Assembly: GCA_012103535.1 (NCBI GenBank)
Contig: WLWQ01000001.1
Span: 1,246,280 to 1,310,279 of the forward strand
Length of the DNA stretch: 64,000 nt
Origin: Pseudomonadales bacterium
GTDB taxonomy: Bacteria > Pseudomonadota > Gammaproteobacteria > Pseudomonadales > Pseudohongiellaceae
Direction: 5' to 3'
Positions 25,314 to 34,937 of this stretch are shown piece after piece. Under the pieces are notes generated by a model. That model had not been told where the DNA came from. It made no database searches and saw only the letters and a program-made list of their open reading frames with translations. A program made the translations under genes and the position numbers. How positions within the stretch are numbered: the first letter of the stretch is position 1; each line of letters starts with the position of its first letter.

Positions 25314-26945
25314 CTAAAAATTGTCCCTTACGTCAATTCTAATTTCTTCCAATGAATCGACTCGCCTCACGTTGGGAGGAAACTCAAACTGTAATTCTTT
25401 GTTGTAAGGTTGTGATACCAAGTACACAAATTCACATATTCTCGAAAGCTTTTTGGCTTTTATCGGGTCGTCTTCGACGAAAAATCGAATCTGCTCTAAT
25501 CTTGATGCCGTAAACCTGTTCTTTAATTTACTCCGAGTATCTGCTACGTGCACATCTCCTCTCTCAATTCTCAGATATTTGTACCTAATGCCTTCTGATT
25601 TTAGCCATCTCTTAGTAATCTTTTTCATCGCCCTATGACGTTGTAATTCTAAGAAAGCATTATAAATTCTGCCAAATATCCAGTATGAATTTGATAGTGG
25701 CTGATTCGCACTAAACCATGCTAGCTGATTCCATGATGATTTAAACTTCTCAATCTTTTCAACCTTTTCTTGTTGTTTATCATCTTGATCGCCAAATTTT
25801 TCGTTAATGGCATTCAAGTAACCTTTTGGATTTGGCCATGGTCTATGTGTAAATATTTTTACAGTATAGTTTAGTGATTCTTGCAGCTTTTTGATTTCAT
25901 CTTCCACTTGAGTTGCAGCATGCATTTCCGACCAATATTCGACTGTGTTAAAAACCAGCATTTCGTCGTCTCTGCTAACTTCGATCTTATTCTCCCCATC
26001 TGTAAATTTACATTCGTGAACTGGTATTTTCGTAATATTCTCTGGTTGAATATCAGTTCCTACTTCTTGCTTTAAGACTTCGCAGAATTTTTTCCGATGG
26101 TCATTAAGCACACCATCTATATCAAATCCCATACTATAATTCATCAACTGCGAATCATCGGCTTTACGAGACAAGAATCTATAAACTTCTAAATTCAGTG
26201 CAATTCCCAATAATGCAAATGAAGCAATAAATAGCTCATAAAGCATCCAATACATAGCGTCAGTTAACTCGACGAATAACAATGATGCAATTACCCAATA
26301 AATGTTATTTAGAATTGCGAATGCAAAGACGATACATCCGAAATATGCCCAATTTTCATAAGGTGGAGTGCTGGTGGAACGTGGTAATACCCTAGTGGAA
26401 AGTTCTGTTTCTAGGTTTAACTTCGCATTTGATACAAAGTAGTTCCTAACACCATTTACAACTCTGGCGTAGAGAAGGGAATCTATCCTCAAATTAACTA
26501 TGTAAGCGAGCATGCATATACCCACCAATGAAATTGATACTAGAATGAGTATTGCAGCCCATCCAACCTGAGAATTTCTTAGAATTACATCCAGTCTAAG
26601 AAAACTATCCGCACCTTGAATTCTCGCCAGAATTCCTATTAACGTGATTGGAAGTCCAATAATGAGAAGATAAAATTGGAAAAATTTTGTGATATCGCCG
26701 TTAGCATTAAAATGCGCGCTAGCAATATTGTTATATTCAGCCAGCAGAAATTCCGAATAAGACTCCGCATCCTCTAGCTCCTCTGATTCTTTACTAGCCT
26801 CATTTTCTATTTTTTCTATAGTAGTGTTAGCAATCTCTGAAACGTCAAACTTAAAAACAGACACTAATTCTTGAAGTGTATATTTTTCGTTTAATGCTTT
26901 TTGTTGTTCGGCGCTAAGTTTTTTCCAACGATACAAAAAAGACAT
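25314..26945 (-). CDS. Four-helix membrane protein fused to a HAD-type nucleotidase
   Basis: A 543-residue protein of two parts. Residues 1-90 are cytoplasmic with an acidic coiled coil. Four transmembrane helices follow at about 90-107, 129-150, 199-224 and 231-251. The C-terminal half is a HAD-superfamily domain: MGFDIDGVLND (nucleophile Asp275, Asp277), VKIFTHRPWPN (motif II Thr) and FFVEDDPIKA (motif IV acidic pair), resembling 5'(3')-deoxyribonucleotidases. A basic insertion lies between. A membrane-anchored nucleotidase in a defence-type island could act as a nucleotide-depleting effector, which is inference. It is read in the opposite direction to the helicase operon, after a REP copy. 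Confidence 0.72.
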   Translation of the reverse strand: MSFLYRWKKLSAEQQKALNEKYTLQELVSVFKFDVSEIANTTIEKIENEASKESEELEDAESYSEFLLAEYNNIASAHFNANGDITKFFQFYLLIIGLPITLIGILARIQGADSFLRLDVILRNSQVGWAAILILVSISLVGICMLAYIVNLRIDSLLYARVVNGVRNYFVSNAKLNLETELSTRVLPRSTSTPPYENWAYFGCIVFAFAILNNIYWVIASLLFVELTDAMYWMLYELFIASFALLGIALNLEVYRFLSRKADDSQLMNYSMGFDIDGVLNDHRKKFCEVLKQEVGTDIQPENITKIPVHECKFTDGENKIEVSRDDEMLVFNTVEYWSEMHAATQVEDEIKKLQESLNYTVKIFTHRPWPNPKGYLNAINEKFGDQDDKQQEKVEKIEKFKSSWNQLAWFSANQPLSNSYWIFGRIYNAFLELQRHRAMKKITKRWLKSEGIRYKYLRIERGDVHVADTRSKLKNRFTASRLEQIRFFVEDDPIKAKKLSRICEFVYLVSQPYNKELQFEFPPNVRRVDSLEEIRIDVRDNF

Positions 26946-27088
26946 TGAAAGGAAGCCTCTTGAAATTTTTGTTATACCAAACTATTCGTATTCTTTACAT
27001 ATTCTTCTTACAAAAGAAATTTATCGATTAATAAATTCAAGAAATCTCTCTTTTAAAGAGCCTCTGTCAAAAGAGTAATCATTAGATT

Positions 27089-28024
27089 TCAGATAGTGTC
27101 ATTGCACAAGTCGTATACAGCTATTTGCATAGGAATTCCAAAATATAAAGTTTCAACAAAACTTGGACCTTCACACTCATTACGAGGTTCCCAAATATTG
27201 AAGGTTTGAATCTGTTGTTCTCGTTCTAGGAATTCAGAATATATCGCTACATCATCAGGAGCAATTTGAATAAGATCAGAAATCGAATACGCAACTCCCG
27301 AATACCTTGCTCCGTTAAATTTTCTGTTTGACGTAATTCGCCTTCCTATGTTCATTGAATCTAAGCGTGCTTTAGTTCTTTCAAATTCCTCTTCATCTAC
27401 AATGTCAGTCTCTATAGTCCTTTGACCTAACTCCACAAAAAAAGCTATTTTTGAAGCAAGTGAATTCAATGGATTATTTGGCGGTTGAATGTGCCATTCA
27501 CCAACTTCATGCGAATATACGTTTCCGCGATACACAATTATTTGTAGCGTTTCCCTTCCTCCAATGCTCATAAAAACCGCAATTTCATTTGCATAAATAA
27601 TCGAGTCATCTTCGTTTTCCACAGTTGGCAACCTGTTGCTACTATTCTTTTGGTCTCCTAATGTTCGGAGCAAGTTACGCACTTCTCTTCGTGTAATCTC
27701 CCCATCGCAGAATAGTGATGAAAGTTGTTCACTTTCTCCAATATCATAAAATGCTAGATCCAATCCTTCGCAGGTAGAATCCCCATCTAGAGAAATAGAT
27801 TCGCTTGGACCGTACCAACGGCTTCCACTTATCACAAATTCATGAGTGAGCGCTGGCATTCCAATAAATGTTGCAATCGAATAAGAATCTAGTAGTGCAG
27901 CGGATAGGACATTAAGCTGAATGTTTGAAAGCGTCTCTTTGTCTGAATTGCTCGACTCTGCATTTGAATGAAAACATGCCGTTCCTATCACAATTGAAAT
28001 TACTAACGCATTTACTCTTTTCAT
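27089..28024 (-). CDS. Secreted protein of unknown function
   Basis: Not recognised. 311 residues with a signal peptide (MKRVNALVISIVIGTACFHSNA). A short helix-loop region around residues 85-115 (SSLFCDGEITRREVRNLLRTLG) and an envelope-protein-like rest with four or more cysteines suggest a folded periplasmic domain. It is the end of a minus-strand run of exported proteins (27089-32048) downstream of the trypsin-nuclease gene. Confidence 0.7.
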   Translation of the reverse strand: MKRVNALVISIVIGTACFHSNAESSNSDKETLSNIQLNVLSAALLDSYSIATFIGMPALTHEFVISGSRWYGPSESISLDGDSTCEGLDLAFYDIGESEQLSSLFCDGEITRREVRNLLRTLGDQKNSSNRLPTVENEDDSIIYANEIAVFMSIGGRETLQIIVYRGNVYSHEVGEWHIQPPNNPLNSLASKIAFFVELGQRTIETDIVDEEEFERTKARLDSMNIGRRITSNRKFNGARYSGVAYSISDLIQIAPDDVAIYSEFLEREQQIQTFNIWEPRNECEGPSFVETLYFGIPMQIAVYDLCNDTI

Positions 28025-28138
28025 GGCTAATCCCTAAACTATTTGGTGTTTTTTAGCACTTTGAGTAATTGGACAATCTTTCAACTTAAAAACCATTGAC
28101 TTACTTTCAGGCAATCTATTCAAGAATATGAATCTTCC

Positions 28139-28444
28139 CTAATTGTTAGAATTTTCTTCTACCTCTGTTGGTTCCAACGTTTCTGCAGCATTACGAAGGC
28201 CGCTTGAAGCGCCTCCCAATACCCCAGGGGGAAACAATCCGGCTCCTCCGCCTCCGCCTCCACTGCCAGCGGCAAAACCAATGCGATATCCTTCAGCGTA
28301 TCCGGATTCATATCCTCTATCGTAAGCCTCCTCGAGTTGACTAGCTAGTTCGTCTTCCGGGTGAGCATAGTTTAGAGGGATAGCTAATAGACTAATGAGC
28401 GTGATGAGTAGTGCGGCATTAAGAAAGCTAACAATTTTTTGCAT
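28139..28444 (-). CDS. Small secreted glycine-rich protein
   Basis: 101 residues with a signal peptide ending near PLNYAH. The mature part has a repeated pattern Y-x-x-G-Y-x-x-G-Y-x-x-G-F (YDRGYESGYAEGYRIGF), then a run of glycines, and an acidic C terminus. Periodic Tyr-Gly repeats of this kind occur in surface-attached or self-assembling peptides; no family is assigned. It lies 17 bases downstream of the next membrane-protein gene, in the same operon. Confidence 0.6.
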   Translation of the reverse strand: MQKIVSFLNAALLITLISLLAIPLNYAHPEDELASQLEEAYDRGYESGYAEGYRIGFAAGSGGGGGGAGLFPPGVLGGASSGLRNAAETLEPTEVEENSNN

Positions 28445-28461
28445 TTAGACGACTCCTCTTC

Positions 28462-29127
28462 TTAGGGCTGGCTGCCTCGGTTTATAATTTCGTTGATTGC
28501 ATCAGTTCGCGAAGCTTCATAGTTTGTTTGTCTTTCGGGAATGCTTACCGATAGTAAGCCACTCACATATGATGGTGAGTCGTCCGTTTCAATGCGCTGA
28601 TTGGAAAAATTGGGAATAAGAATAAGAATTAGAATTACTCCACATACTACTAGCACTATTCCTGGGGAACTTGTAGACCACGCCATTCGAATGTTAGAAG
28701 CCTCTCCTTCAGCTGAAAATACTGGGCCCGTTACCTTCCCCAAAATGTATCCTGCTCCAAGCATTACCAAAATTGTTCCAAAAATAAAACTCATAAATCG
28801 CATCCAAGTCCGGGTAGAAATAAACGCCACGGTACGTTGGTGACGATATCGCATTACGTCACTCTCTAATCTGTATAGCAGCGATGCCTCTATGTTTTCA
28901 GTGGTAAGATCAGCTAGGTAATCGGACTCTTCAATGGAAAGTGAAATCGGCTCATTAACGCTCTCTAGCACACTATTCAATTGTTGATAACTAGTTAAAA
29001 CGAAAAAAGTAGAAGGCAGCATGAGTAGTGCAAAAAGCAACCAGAAGATTAATCTGTTACCCACTCTAACTTGCGGTTGAGGCACTTCCTTTTCTGTGGT
29101 ATTTGTATTGAGTGATGAATCCACCAT
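28462..29127 (-). CDS. Membrane protein of unknown function
   Basis: 221 residues with three predicted membrane helices at about 28-48, 107-130 and 152-172, and a periplasmic loop rich in acidic residues between the first two. No enzymatic motif is visible. It sits between the TIG-domain protein gene and the small glycine-rich gene, all on the minus strand, so they may build one envelope structure. Confidence 0.65.
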   Translation of the reverse strand: MVDSSLNTNTTEKEVPQPQVRVGNRLIFWLLFALLMLPSTFFVLTSYQQLNSVLESVNEPISLSIEESDYLADLTTENIEASLLYRLESDVMRYRHQRTVAFISTRTWMRFMSFIFGTILVMLGAGYILGKVTGPVFSAEGEASNIRMAWSTSSPGIVLVVCGVILILILIPNFSNQRIETDDSPSYVSGLLSVSIPERQTNYEASRTDAINEIINRGSQP

Positions 29128-29319
29128 TTGAATTCCGCTAACTACTTATATTGGTTTGATATATTCATTGCCGTTGATATTGCGGGATAATCGAAAAGTT
29201 TAGAGCAACAGTCAAGTGACATTTGTGAAAATCATCCAATGACAAAGAATCTAAAGGAGCACAAAAAATTATTAAGTAACCCTAACCCCATTGAATATCA
29301 GCTCTGGTTCACTCTTATT

Positions 29320-31524
29320 TCAACTTGGTGGAGCAAGATAAGTGAACTGTGCGCTTGTTTCTGTTGCCAAGTTTGTAATAATTTTCCCTTCTGGCGTGTT
29401 TCTTTTCTGCAATAGAACAGAAACTATATTTTCTCCGGCCGGAGTTCTTATCTGCAAACTAGTTGGTGAGAGAGCTAAAAGTTCGGCATCTTTGCTGCCG
29501 AAAGTAACTCGAAAAACACCTTCGAAATTTTGACCACTTATGGTGACTAATTCACCCCCTGCAGTGGTGCCGCTATTTGCGCCACCATTGGAATTGACTA
29601 TAGAAGTAATAGAGGGCTCCATTAACTGCTCTAGTTGTATCAAATGCGAAAAGTCAGGATCCGAATTTGTCAAAACCATAATATTTGAACGCTCTTTCAC
29701 ATTATTGACGCGGAGCACTACACGACTTTTTGCGCTCTCCAAAATTTCTACACTATCTTCGTTTTCAGGGTCTTCAAGGTGTATGAAATCCCAATCGCTG
29801 ACAGTATCGAAATTCTCAGTGTTAAGGAGAATTATTGACTCTCTGATGTTGTTTTCCTCATCTGTAACTATTGTAGCAAGGATTCTGTGATTAGAAATCG
29901 AAGGATAATTAGGATTCGCAAACGAATTGCTTTGCTTCGTATAGCCAGATGAACTGGATACGAGTACATCGATTTCAAGTGTTGAAGCGGGTAAATAATC
30001 TAGACGAATTGCGTAAGAAGTTTCTACATCAAACTGTGTATTTGTGAGCTCTTTTCCATTTACAAAAACTTTAGTATTGTCACCAGATTGTCTGAATCCT
30101 GCTCCTCGCAATACCAAGTCAGAACCAGAACTTTCAACGGAACTTAGCACCAAATTATCTCGAAACATAGGATCGTACAGTGCCATGCTATCGAGCCTTC
30201 TAGTTGAGCTATTTATCCTAATAGGAAGATAGTTAAGCCCAATTGATCTAGTTGGTGAAATAATCCTAAAAATGGGGGTTCCCACAAAATCAGAACCTGC
30301 TGAAAAACTTAGAATCAATTTCCGACTATTGATTACTTCGAAGTAACCTATTCTATTCTGTTCGTTGTCAGGAACATTTCGATCTATTGAAGAATTTTTA
30401 AGAGGAGTATCGTTGACCATTACTTGGATCTGATCTGAAAATCTTTCTCCTGTCAGCTCTACAGTTATCCTTCCCCCTTTTTCGACACTTGAATACTGCA
30501 TTTCGTAAATCCAAAAGTTAGTTCTATCATTTGGAATCTCAATAAATTCCAAATCAGTTGGGCTATCACAATAGTCAGTGATATCGTCAACAATTGGCCG
30601 CTGATTCTCATCCAATAAGTCATTCTTCTTGAATACGCAATATTCCTTTTTTAGAACTATCACCTGGGCATCATAAGGTACAGACAAAATTGCGTTAGTG
30701 GTTTTTGGGCCAGGCATAATTGAATCTGATCCTGGTCGAGGCCCAAAAATCCAACCGAACTCGCTGTTACCTTTACCGAATGAACTCGCATACACGCTTT
30801 GATTGACATAATTCTGATAGAGTTCTTCTTGGCGCGAATATCCGAATGAACCACCGATACCTATCAGTTGCATGAATCTAAGGCCCAGGCTTAACCCTCT
30901 AATTTCTCCGTAAGTATCATTGATATTAAGCGCACTTCTCCTAGGAATTAGATCTAAAACACGTGAGCTATCTGGAAATCCTGATACTTGGTTTTCACTT
31001 TGCGCTCGATTGCAGTATTCGATTCTTTCCCGACTAGACCACCGAGGAATCAGCTCAGAATAAGTGGCCTCTAGATCAGCTTGCGTAAACTCATCTGTTA
31101 CTAAGTCACTTACCAGTGATGTAATCTCTGGATCGCTAGACCTTGAGCCGCCACTAAGATTCATTCCTTGCTCCAGATCACTTGAAGAACAGTATCCAAC
31201 CAGCGACCATTTTGTTAATGCTAAATAGTCTTTGCTTTTTTTCGTATTGGCATAAACCCACTGAGGAAACTGAATAAAAACAATTCTTGAATCTTCCCCA
31301 CCCTCATTGCGTAGCAAAGTGAGCTGGTTTGCCACCAACTCATACTGAAATTCAGTAAAGTTTTGTAATTGTTCAGACGCAGATAAAGAAGCATTAAACT
31401 CTGCTTCCTTAGTAATATCTTCAACGATTCCGTCTGGAAGAGTTGGAAATTGCGCGCTTGGAGTTAATGTAGAACTAGCAAAGGTTGGAGGGGCTTGGGC
31501 CAGTTTTCCAATCTCAGTTGTCAA
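29320..31524 (-). CDS. Large beta-rich protein with C-terminal IPT/TIG domain
   Basis: 734 residues without a signal peptide and without a good start (TTG at 31524, no ribosome site). Its frame stays open upstream as a coiled-coil sequence (VQAQITQLTTEIGKL) back to a slippery A AAA AAC heptamer in the preceding gene. This suggests it is the second half of one protein. The C-terminal 95 residues form an IPT/TIG Ig-like domain (GGELVTISGQNFEGVFRVTFG); earlier parts contain further Ig-like strands (GGRITVELTGERFSDQIQVMVNDTPL and LVLRGAGFRQSGDNTKVFVNG), so at least three TIG-like repeats. Likely exported and surface-exposed. Function unknown. Confidence 0.7.
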   Translation of the reverse strand: MTTEIGKLAQAPPTFASSTLTPSAQFPTLPDGIVEDITKEAEFNASLSASEQLQNFTEFQYELVANQLTLLRNEGGEDSRIVFIQFPQWVYANTKKSKDYLALTKWSLVGYCSSSDLEQGMNLSGGSRSSDPEITSLVSDLVTDEFTQADLEATYSELIPRWSSRERIEYCNRAQSENQVSGFPDSSRVLDLIPRRSALNINDTYGEIRGLSLGLRFMQLIGIGGSFGYSRQEELYQNYVNQSVYASSFGKGNSEFGWIFGPRPGSDSIMPGPKTTNAILSVPYDAQVIVLKKEYCVFKKNDLLDENQRPIVDDITDYCDSPTDLEFIEIPNDRTNFWIYEMQYSSVEKGGRITVELTGERFSDQIQVMVNDTPLKNSSIDRNVPDNEQNRIGYFEVINSRKLILSFSAGSDFVGTPIFRIISPTRSIGLNYLPIRINSSTRRLDSMALYDPMFRDNLVLSSVESSGSDLVLRGAGFRQSGDNTKVFVNGKELTNTQFDVETSYAIRLDYLPASTLEIDVLVSSSSGYTKQSNSFANPNYPSISNHRILATIVTDEENNIRESIILLNTENFDTVSDWDFIHLEDPENEDSVEILESAKSRVVLRVNNVKERSNIMVLTNSDPDFSHLIQLEQLMEPSITSIVNSNGGANSGTTAGGELVTISGQNFEGVFRVTFGSKDAELLALSPTSLQIRTPAGENIVSVLLQKRNTPEGKIITNLATETSAQFTYLAPPS

Positions 31525-31529
31525 TTGAG

Positions 31530-32048
31530 TTATTTGGGCTTGAACTCTGGTGAGCTGAGATTGCTTGACAGTTTTTGAGTGTTTTTTTCAGTTCGAATTG
31601 TGTTGTTTTCTTCACTTTCAGGAAGAGCTGCAATTTCAATATCTAACAGAGCAATGTCAGCAATTAAACTGGTTTCAATCATTCGCTGATCATCCAAATT
31701 TTGCTCTAATTCCCGCTTCCTGGATAATTCATAGTTGTAGTTATCTAGCTTCAGTCTGTTTGCTATCTGCACAGGTTCGTCGTAAACAAGAGACGCCTCA
31801 AACGCACTCCTCAACATTCTAACACTGCTAGCATTGGTTTCGTTTGGATTGAGATTAGTAAGAGCTTGCACCGATATAGCACCGCTATTCTCTTTCACAT
31901 TCCTCAATAGATAGTGCGCTTCATCTAAAGTCCAGATTTCTGGCTTGCCGAAATCAATTGAGACACGGTCCGTTTGAGCAGTCGAAATGGAGACACAGGA
32001 ACAGAAGGACAGGAAAACTATAGTTAAATCTCTAGTAAGTTTTGACAT
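31530..32048 (-). CDS. Secreted coiled-coil protein, probable first half of a split gene
   Basis: 172 residues from the ATG at 32048, which opens a signal peptide (MSKLTRDLTIVFLSFCSCVSISTAQ); an upstream ATG at 32114 adds 22 unlikely residues. The rest is helical (SRKRELEQNLDDQRMIETSL). The frame stops at 31530, while the -1 frame continues through the coiled coil into the TIG protein. Expressed alone it would be a short periplasmic coiled coil; expressed with a shift it would supply the export signal for the 734-residue protein. Confidence 0.65.
   Translation of the reverse strand: MSKLTRDLTIVFLSFCSCVSISTAQTDRVSIDFGKPEIWTLDEAHYLLRNVKENSGAISVQALTNLNPNETNASSVRMLRSAFEASLVYDEPVQIANRLKLDNYNYELSRKRELEQNLDDQRMIETSLIADIALLDIEIAALPESEENNTIRTEKNTQKLSSNLSSPEFKPK
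31581..31587 (-). other. Slippery heptamer A AAA AAC, possible -1 frameshift site
   Basis: On the minus strand the zero-frame codons GAA AAA AAC form the classical X XXY YYZ heptamer. A -1 slip here continues as CAC TCA AAA ACT and stays open all the way into the downstream TIG-protein frame, joining signal peptide, coiled coil and TIG domains into one chain of about 900 residues. A one-base error in the run of seven A would give the same picture. Confidence 0.55.
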
Positions 32049-32227
32049 TTTTGTTCTCTCACGATGTTTGCTTGAAAGTGTCACCGGACAAATGTTTGTA
32101 TTAGTAAAACTCAAAAATTATTTCGCAAATTATTTAGTTGCCTAACTATCAATAGTGACCAGAGTAATACACAGTACAATCTGTTAGTTTGATCTTGTTT
32201 ATTTACTAAATTTTCACTCCCATCAAA

Positions 32228-34357
32228 TCATCTAATCACTACATCAACGAATGCCTCTTCGGACATTAACTCGTCAGCAGATGCCGTACCAAATTGATCT
32301 GCATCTTTTAGTTCCGAAGGAAATCGGACTTCACCTATCTTTCTTTCAATATCCCGTATTGATCTCATCTCTTCTGCAAATTGAGCAGGGTCGAAATCTT
32401 CGAATGCCACTGATGTAAGGTCTTGGCGAAGCATGAATCCGTATGCTTTCAGATCGCCGCCATCTTTGATAACGATGATTTTCCAGTAAGCTCGGGGTAT
32501 TTTGACTACTATTTGTCCCTGGTCATCCCTTCCAGAAAAGTCGTCATCGGAATCCGATAAAACTGGACCAGAAAAAAGACTGAGTTTTTCAGTTTTAGCG
32601 TGACGCATAACATGATTTTCCAGTTGCCCCCAAATTCCGCCTTCCCTCGATCTGTTAAAATCAAGTACTTGAGGTGAACAATTTGTACAGTGGTAGGTGT
32701 CTCCATTTGCTTTTTGCAGTTGTCGGTAGCTTCGACCCCAACAGACAATGTCACGTCGAACCAAATGACCTTTATCGAAAGATTGTCGGTCTTTGTTGTA
32801 GAAACGGTCAGGAAGCTGGAATTCAGCTCCTATACGAGGCTCCAGCAGCCATTTTTCTCTGTCGTTTTCAGCAAATCCTCCTAGCGCTTTCCGCGTGTAG
32901 TCTGATCTTGGTCTATCAGGTTCTGGGCGGCGAGCACGCCGTCGCCCATCGACATTGGCGGCCGTAAGCAGCGCCAGGCGTCTTTCTTTGTGCTGAACAA
33001 TCGAGAAGTGTTGGTATGGGATATTAAATTCACCGTTTTCCATTTTTGCCACGCGGCTGGAAAAACGAGGTCTTGGCATGGGAAGGTCAATTCCAAGGAA
33101 ATTTTCTTTGTAACCTCGCCTATCACCATAAGTTCGATCAATTATTGGTTCCTTGGTTACTTCAAAAGCAGATGGAGTTTTTGCATCTCCTTCATTAATT
33201 GGTACTGGAACCCTGAGACCTAAGTCATCTGCACTGGGAAGCTGTACATCGAAAGCAAGCGGCACAGTAACTCGAGCTCCACCAGGTCTTAGATCGAACT
33301 TCAATCCATTGCTTTCTGTAGAGCTACTAGAAGATTGCAATGCCGATGGCTCATTCACATCATCTATACCAAATTGGGGAATCAGATCACCCATGGCTAC
33401 CCGCTCAAATTCTTCCGCATGACTTTCATTGCCAAGTCTTGCCAACACATGATTCACAATTCGACTAGCTCGAATGCCTTCATTGGCTAACCAGTCTATA
33501 TCTGAATCATCAGAATCTGGACCTGCTCTTGTACCATCTTTCAATAACCATCTTCCGTTTGCATCTGTGCGAGGCACACCTGAGTGATGCAAGCCTACGA
33601 TTTGCCAAGTATCGTTAAACACTGGAGCACCGGAAGAACCCGGCGCTGTATCTGAACCGTACAACAATACCTGCTCTTTAATTTCAATCAGCTGATTTTC
33701 ACGAAGGGCGATTTGTTTAGGTTGTCCCGAGGGGTGTTGGATAATTGTCATGAATTCACCCTGATTAATCTTCCCTGTATCACGAATGAGTCGGTGGAAT
33801 CCATAGTCGTCAAGAGACCCGATTCCTGTAACCGGAGTCTGTTGTATTGCTATTAAACTAAAATCTAGAGGTACATCGGTCATGAAAAATAAATTGGGTG
33901 CCAACTCAAATCGCGTCGTACGACTTGGGATTCCGTGAATATCCAGTTCGTATTCAAACTCGCATAGCGCTTCCGTAGCTTCGTCTAGGGAGCGCAGCAC
34001 ATGATTATTAGTAAGCAATAATCGAGGAGCGACCTTGAATCCAGTTCCATAGCCAACTTCTCGCCCAGTCGCATCTCGGATAATAATTCTACAAACTGCT
34101 TTCCCAGCTCTTTGAGCTCGCGACATGTAATTCATATCTACAAGATCGTTAGTACCTAGTATTCGCTCGAAATCTCGTGGTGATGGGCGATCAATAGATT
34201 CGCTTATCCGACTGCTACGTCGCAGGATTCCTTCCTCTGAAACTTGAGGTTTTTTAGTCAGCCTAATCTTCGAACCTCTAGTAGCCTTTCTTTTTTGAGC
34301 GCCCGTGAGTCGTTCACCTGCGGCTATAAGCTGTTCTTCCATTCTATTTATTTTCAT
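32228..34357 (-). CDS. Trypsin-like protease fused to a DNA/RNA non-specific nuclease
   Basis: 709 residues. After a basic helical N terminus comes a trypsin-fold protease with His119 (LLTNNHV), Asp165 (PLDFSL) and Ser242 (APGSSGAPV). A linker of about 150 residues follows. The C-terminal domain is a betabetaalpha-metal nuclease of the NUC1/endonuclease G type, with DKGH (general base His531) and metal-side Asn559/Asn568 (HCTNCSPQ, LDFNRS). No signal peptide, so it acts in the cytoplasm. Trypsin-nuclease fusions are known in bacterial conflict systems, where the protease senses or is released by a trigger and the nuclease destroys DNA or RNA; the trigger here is unknown. It is the first gene of the minus-strand run. 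Confidence 0.88.
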   Translation of the reverse strand: MKINRMEEQLIAAGERLTGAQKRKATRGSKIRLTKKPQVSEEGILRRSSRISESIDRPSPRDFERILGTNDLVDMNYMSRAQRAGKAVCRIIIRDATGREVGYGTGFKVAPRLLLTNNHVLRSLDEATEALCEFEYELDIHGIPSRTTRFELAPNLFFMTDVPLDFSLIAIQQTPVTGIGSLDDYGFHRLIRDTGKINQGEFMTIIQHPSGQPKQIALRENQLIEIKEQVLLYGSDTAPGSSGAPVFNDTWQIVGLHHSGVPRTDANGRWLLKDGTRAGPDSDDSDIDWLANEGIRASRIVNHVLARLGNESHAEEFERVAMGDLIPQFGIDDVNEPSALQSSSSSTESNGLKFDLRPGGARVTVPLAFDVQLPSADDLGLRVPVPINEGDAKTPSAFEVTKEPIIDRTYGDRRGYKENFLGIDLPMPRPRFSSRVAKMENGEFNIPYQHFSIVQHKERRLALLTAANVDGRRRARRPEPDRPRSDYTRKALGGFAENDREKWLLEPRIGAEFQLPDRFYNKDRQSFDKGHLVRRDIVCWGRSYRQLQKANGDTYHCTNCSPQVLDFNRSREGGIWGQLENHVMRHAKTEKLSLFSGPVLSDSDDDFSGRDDQGQIVVKIPRAYWKIIVIKDGGDLKAYGFMLRQDLTSVAFEDFDPAQFAEEMRSIRDIERKIGEVRFPSELKDADQFGTASADELMSEEAFVDVVIR

Positions 34358-34810
34358 TGAGACCTCGAATCGTTAAACATTGTCAAAAAATTAGGTGCCT
34401 TGTATAGACAATCTGTCTCAGCAAACGTGTATGAGAATTTCTCTGTTAAATTGTTAACAACTAGTGATTATTTCCGGAATTCAACTTTGTTTAAGCAATC
34501 TAGTTCACTGAGACCTTTTACATTAAACTCAATTCGTTTTTTGGCGCCTTCAAAAGCGTGTTATAGATTCCGTGAAACTTTTTGTAACTCCATAAATTCA
34601 TATTGAATCTATAGCGCACTAGAAAAAATTCGCTTACTCAACAGAGAGCGAGCATCTTTAAAATTTGCGAGCTCAAATTAGCATGGGCTATCATTCCCGA
34701 ATATGTCGTGGGAATACCATGTTTTTTTATACAGTGAAAATACAGGGGATAGACCACGTTATTTGCTGAGAAGTTTGGTGCATAAAGAAAAGGGGGGCAG
34801 AGTAAAAATT
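34358..34810. other. Intergenic stretch with promoter region and REP-like copies
   Basis: Upstream region of the trypsin-nuclease gene followed by REP-like cores near 34745 (GGGGATAGACCACG) and 34787 (GGGGGGCAGAGTAA). AT-rich, with no reading frame supported by family resemblance. Confidence 0.5.
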
Positions 34811-34934
34811 CAGTACTTTAAGTTCTAGCGAGAGCCTGGGCAGGTTGGATTCGATTGCTATAGCAATATGTCTACGTGAGAATGCGGTATTCTCGATCTA
34901 TGATTATGATCAAATTACAGCGAATTCGATGCCA
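34811..34934 (+). repeat. 124-bp direct repeat, copy 1
   Basis: Bases 34811-34934 recur at 39083-39206 with the same length and only about three differences. Both copies follow a REP-like core. This copy ends beside the RAYT repeat; the other ends on the start codon of the acid phosphatase gene. The two enclose 4.1 kb. Confidence 0.88.
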
Positions 34935-34937
34935 AGA

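Noticed and set aside
34400..34606. 68-codon plus-strand frame
   Set aside because: AT-rich gap with no ribosome site and no recognisable protein pattern.
34400..34620. Integron attC-like sites
   Set aside because: No paired core sites with the required spacing and no integrase in the window.
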